In this document: positions 4,620 to 5,973 of the stretch, one piece after another
Numbering within the stretch: position 1 is the first letter of the stretch
Layout: each line of letters begins with the position of its first letter
Translations under genes and position numbers: made by a program
Source of the DNA: Pseudomonadota bacterium
Lineage (GTDB): Bacteria > Pseudomonadota > Alphaproteobacteria > Caulobacterales > Caulobacteraceae
Length of the DNA: 5,973 nucleotides
Reading direction: 5' to 3'
Assembly: GCA_023433655.1 (NCBI GenBank)
Contig: JAEYUE010000158.1
Span: forward strand, 1-5,973
The notes under the pieces: model-generated
The model's input: the letters and a program-made list of their open reading frames with translations, nothing else
Told to the model about the DNA's origin: nothing
Databases searched by the model: none

Positions 4620-5973
4620 ATGTGGCGCGTTAAGTCGCTCGACGCAATTCTGGCCACGGCCGAGAAGAAATCGCTTCATCGCTCGCTCGGTCCGGTCCAG
4701 CTGACCCTCCTGGGCGTCGGCGCGATCATCGGCACCGGCATCTTCGTGCTGACCGCCGCAGCGGCGCAGAAGGCCGGCCCGGGCATGATGTGGTCGTTCG
4801 TGATCGCGGGCGCGGTCTGCGCCGTGGCCGCGCTCTGCTATTCGGAGCTGGCCTCGATGGCCCCGGTCTCCGGCTCGGCCTACACCTACACCTACGCCGT
4901 GATGGGCGAACTGCTGGCCTGGATGGTCGGCTGGGCCCTGATCCTCGAATACGCCGTGGCGGCCTCGGCCGTGTCGGTCGGCTGGTCCGGCTATGTGCTC
5001 GGCCTGATCGAGAACGCGCTCGGATTCGACTGGCCAGACCTGCTGCAGGCCGGGCCGGCGTGGAGCATGAACGGCTTCATCCCGACCCCCGACTTCTCGG
5101 TCGGCGTCGTCAACGTGCCGGCCATCATCGTGGCCCTGGCCGTGACCATGCTGCTGATGATCGGCACCACGGAATCGGCCCGGGTGAACGCGGCGCTGGT
5201 GGCCATCAAGGTCGCCGCCCTGACCGCCTTCATCGTCCTGACCCTGCCGATCCTGAAGACCGGCAACTTCACCCCCTTTGCGCCCAACGGCCTGTTCGGC
5301 GAATCGTCGGGCATGGGCATCATCGGCGCCGCGGCCTCGATCTTCTTCGCCTATGTCGGCTTCGACGCGGTCTCCACCGCGGCCGAAGAGACCAAGAACC
5401 CGCAGCGCAACGTGCCCATCGGTCTGATCGGCTCGCTGGCCATCTGCACCGTCTTCTATCTGCTGGTCGCAGCCGGCGCGGTCGGAGCCATCGGCGCCCA
5501 GCCGGTCGTCGGCGCCGCCGGCGAAGCGGTCCAGCCCGGTTCGCCCGGCTTCATCGCCGCCTGCCAGCTGGCCGAGAACGCCAACCGCCTGGTCTGCTCG
5601 AACGAGGCGCTGGCCCACGTGCTGCGCGAGATCAACTATCCGGCCGTCGGCAATGCGCTCGGCACCGCCGCCATGCTGGCCCTGCCCTCGGTCATCCTGA
5701 TGATGATCTACGGCCAGACCCGCATCTTCTTCGTCATGGCGCGCGACGGACTGCTGCCGGAGGGCCTGTCGAAGGTCCATCCGAAGTGGAAGACGCCGTA
5801 CGTCGTGACCATCTTCACCGGTATCGCCGTGGCCATCGCCGGGGCGCTGTTCCCGGTCGGCCAGCTGGCCGACATCTCGAACTCGGGCACCCTGTTCGCC
5901 TTCTTCATGGTGTCGATCGCCGTGCTGATGCTGCGGGTGAAGGATCCGAACCGCCGCCGTCCGTTCCGGACGC
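4620..5973 (+). CDS. APC superfamily amino acid permease, CAT family (runs off right edge)
   Basis: Inner-membrane amino acid transporter of the APC superfamily, related to cationic amino acid transporters and bacterial YfnA-like permeases; the substrate cannot be told from sequence. The frame is open for 451 codons to the window end. It begins MWRVKSLDAILA, and TM1 carries the substrate-site signature GVGAIIGTGIFVL (32-44). Hydrophobic helices follow at about 58-77, 95-130, 162-182, 188-212, 231-250, 268-292, 346-365, 393-412 and 422-438. The family hallmark FFAYVGFDAVSTAAEETKNP lies at 242-261, followed by QRNVP. A conserved QTRIFFVMARDGLLP is at 366-380. Full members have about 470-520 residues, so probably only the last one or two helices are missing. 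The loop at about 294-336 is longer than in compact members and carries Cys315 and Cys326. The gene is divergent from hrpB with 145 bp between the starts. Confidence 0.95.
   Translation, partial: MWRVKSLDAILATAEKKSLHRSLGPVQLTLLGVGAIIGTGIFVLTAAAAQKAGPGMMWSFVIAGAVCAVAALCYSELASMAPVSGSAYTYTYAVMGELLAWMVGWALILEYAVAASAVSVGWSGYVLGLIENALGFDWPDLLQAGPAWSMNGFIPTPDFSVGVVNVPAIIVALAVTMLLMIGTTESARVNAALVAIKVAALTAFIVLTLPILKTGNFTPFAPNGLFGESSGMGIIGAAASIFFAYVGFDAVSTAAEETKNPQRNVPIGLIGSLAICTVFYLLVAAGAVGAIGAQPVVGAAGEAVQPGSPGFIAACQLAENANRLVCSNEALAHVLREINYPAVGNALGTAAMLALPSVILMMIYGQTRIFFVMARDGLLPEGLSKVHPKWKTPYVVTIFTGIAVAIAGALFPVGQLADISNSGTLFAFFMVSIAVLMLRVKDPNRRRPFRT

Noticed and set aside
4527..5780. A 417-codon minus-strand open frame opposite the permease
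   Set aside because: The product is dominated by Asp, Gly, His, Arg and Gln, as expected for the antisense of a GC-rich membrane protein gene. The permease on the other strand has clear family motifs and a strong Shine-Dalgarno.
1..5973. Search for CRISPR arrays, insertion sequences, tRNA genes, toxin-antitoxin pairs, phage genes or defence islands
   Set aside because: No regularly spaced repeats, terminal inverted repeats with transposase, clover-leaf signatures or characteristic proteins are visible. All coding space is accounted for by five conserved-looking genes.

Overview
The window is about 6 kb of GC-rich chromosomal DNA (roughly 68-70 % GC by eye). It probably comes from an alphaproteobacterium of the Caulobacterales (Caulobacter, Brevundimonas or Phenylobacterium type). 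The evidence is the protein sequences (alphaproteobacterial S2 N-terminus, HrpB, CAT-type permease) and three candidate promoters that resemble the Caulobacter housekeeping pattern (TTG-type box, 10-14 bp, GCTANAWC-type box). The assignment is by recognition and has not been checked by search.

Layout from left to right. (1) 1-313, minus strand: the 5' third of rpsB (ribosomal protein S2), running off the left edge. (2) 314-534: a divergent intergenic region. It carries a candidate rpsB promoter and a long rpsB leader whose bases can fold to bury the Shine-Dalgarno sequence, ending exactly at the start codon. (3) 535-2057, plus strand: a two-gene operon with a 4-bp overlap. It encodes an exported protein of unknown function and an M23 (LytM-type) zinc endopeptidase lipoprotein. 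(4) 2054-4474, minus strand: hrpB, a DExH-box ATP-dependent helicase, convergent with the M23 gene; the two TAG stop codons are interlocked in one CTAG. (5) 4475-4619: a divergent promoter region. (6) 4620 to the right edge, plus strand: an amino acid permease of the APC superfamily, CAT family, complete at its N-terminus and cut by the window end.

The genes do not form one pathway. S2 belongs to translation, the exported pair to the cell envelope and peptidoglycan, HrpB to RNA metabolism of unsettled role, and the permease to amino acid uptake. I found no mobile element, CRISPR array, tRNA, rRNA, phage gene or defence system. The long open frames antisense to the M23 gene, hrpB and the permease are GC-rich shadows.

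The window looks like ordinary chromosomal backbone. The observation most worth following is the possible SD-sequestering, pseudoknot-capable rpsB leader. Next are the near-leaderless hrpB promoter and the translationally coupled unknown exported protein beside the M23 enzyme.
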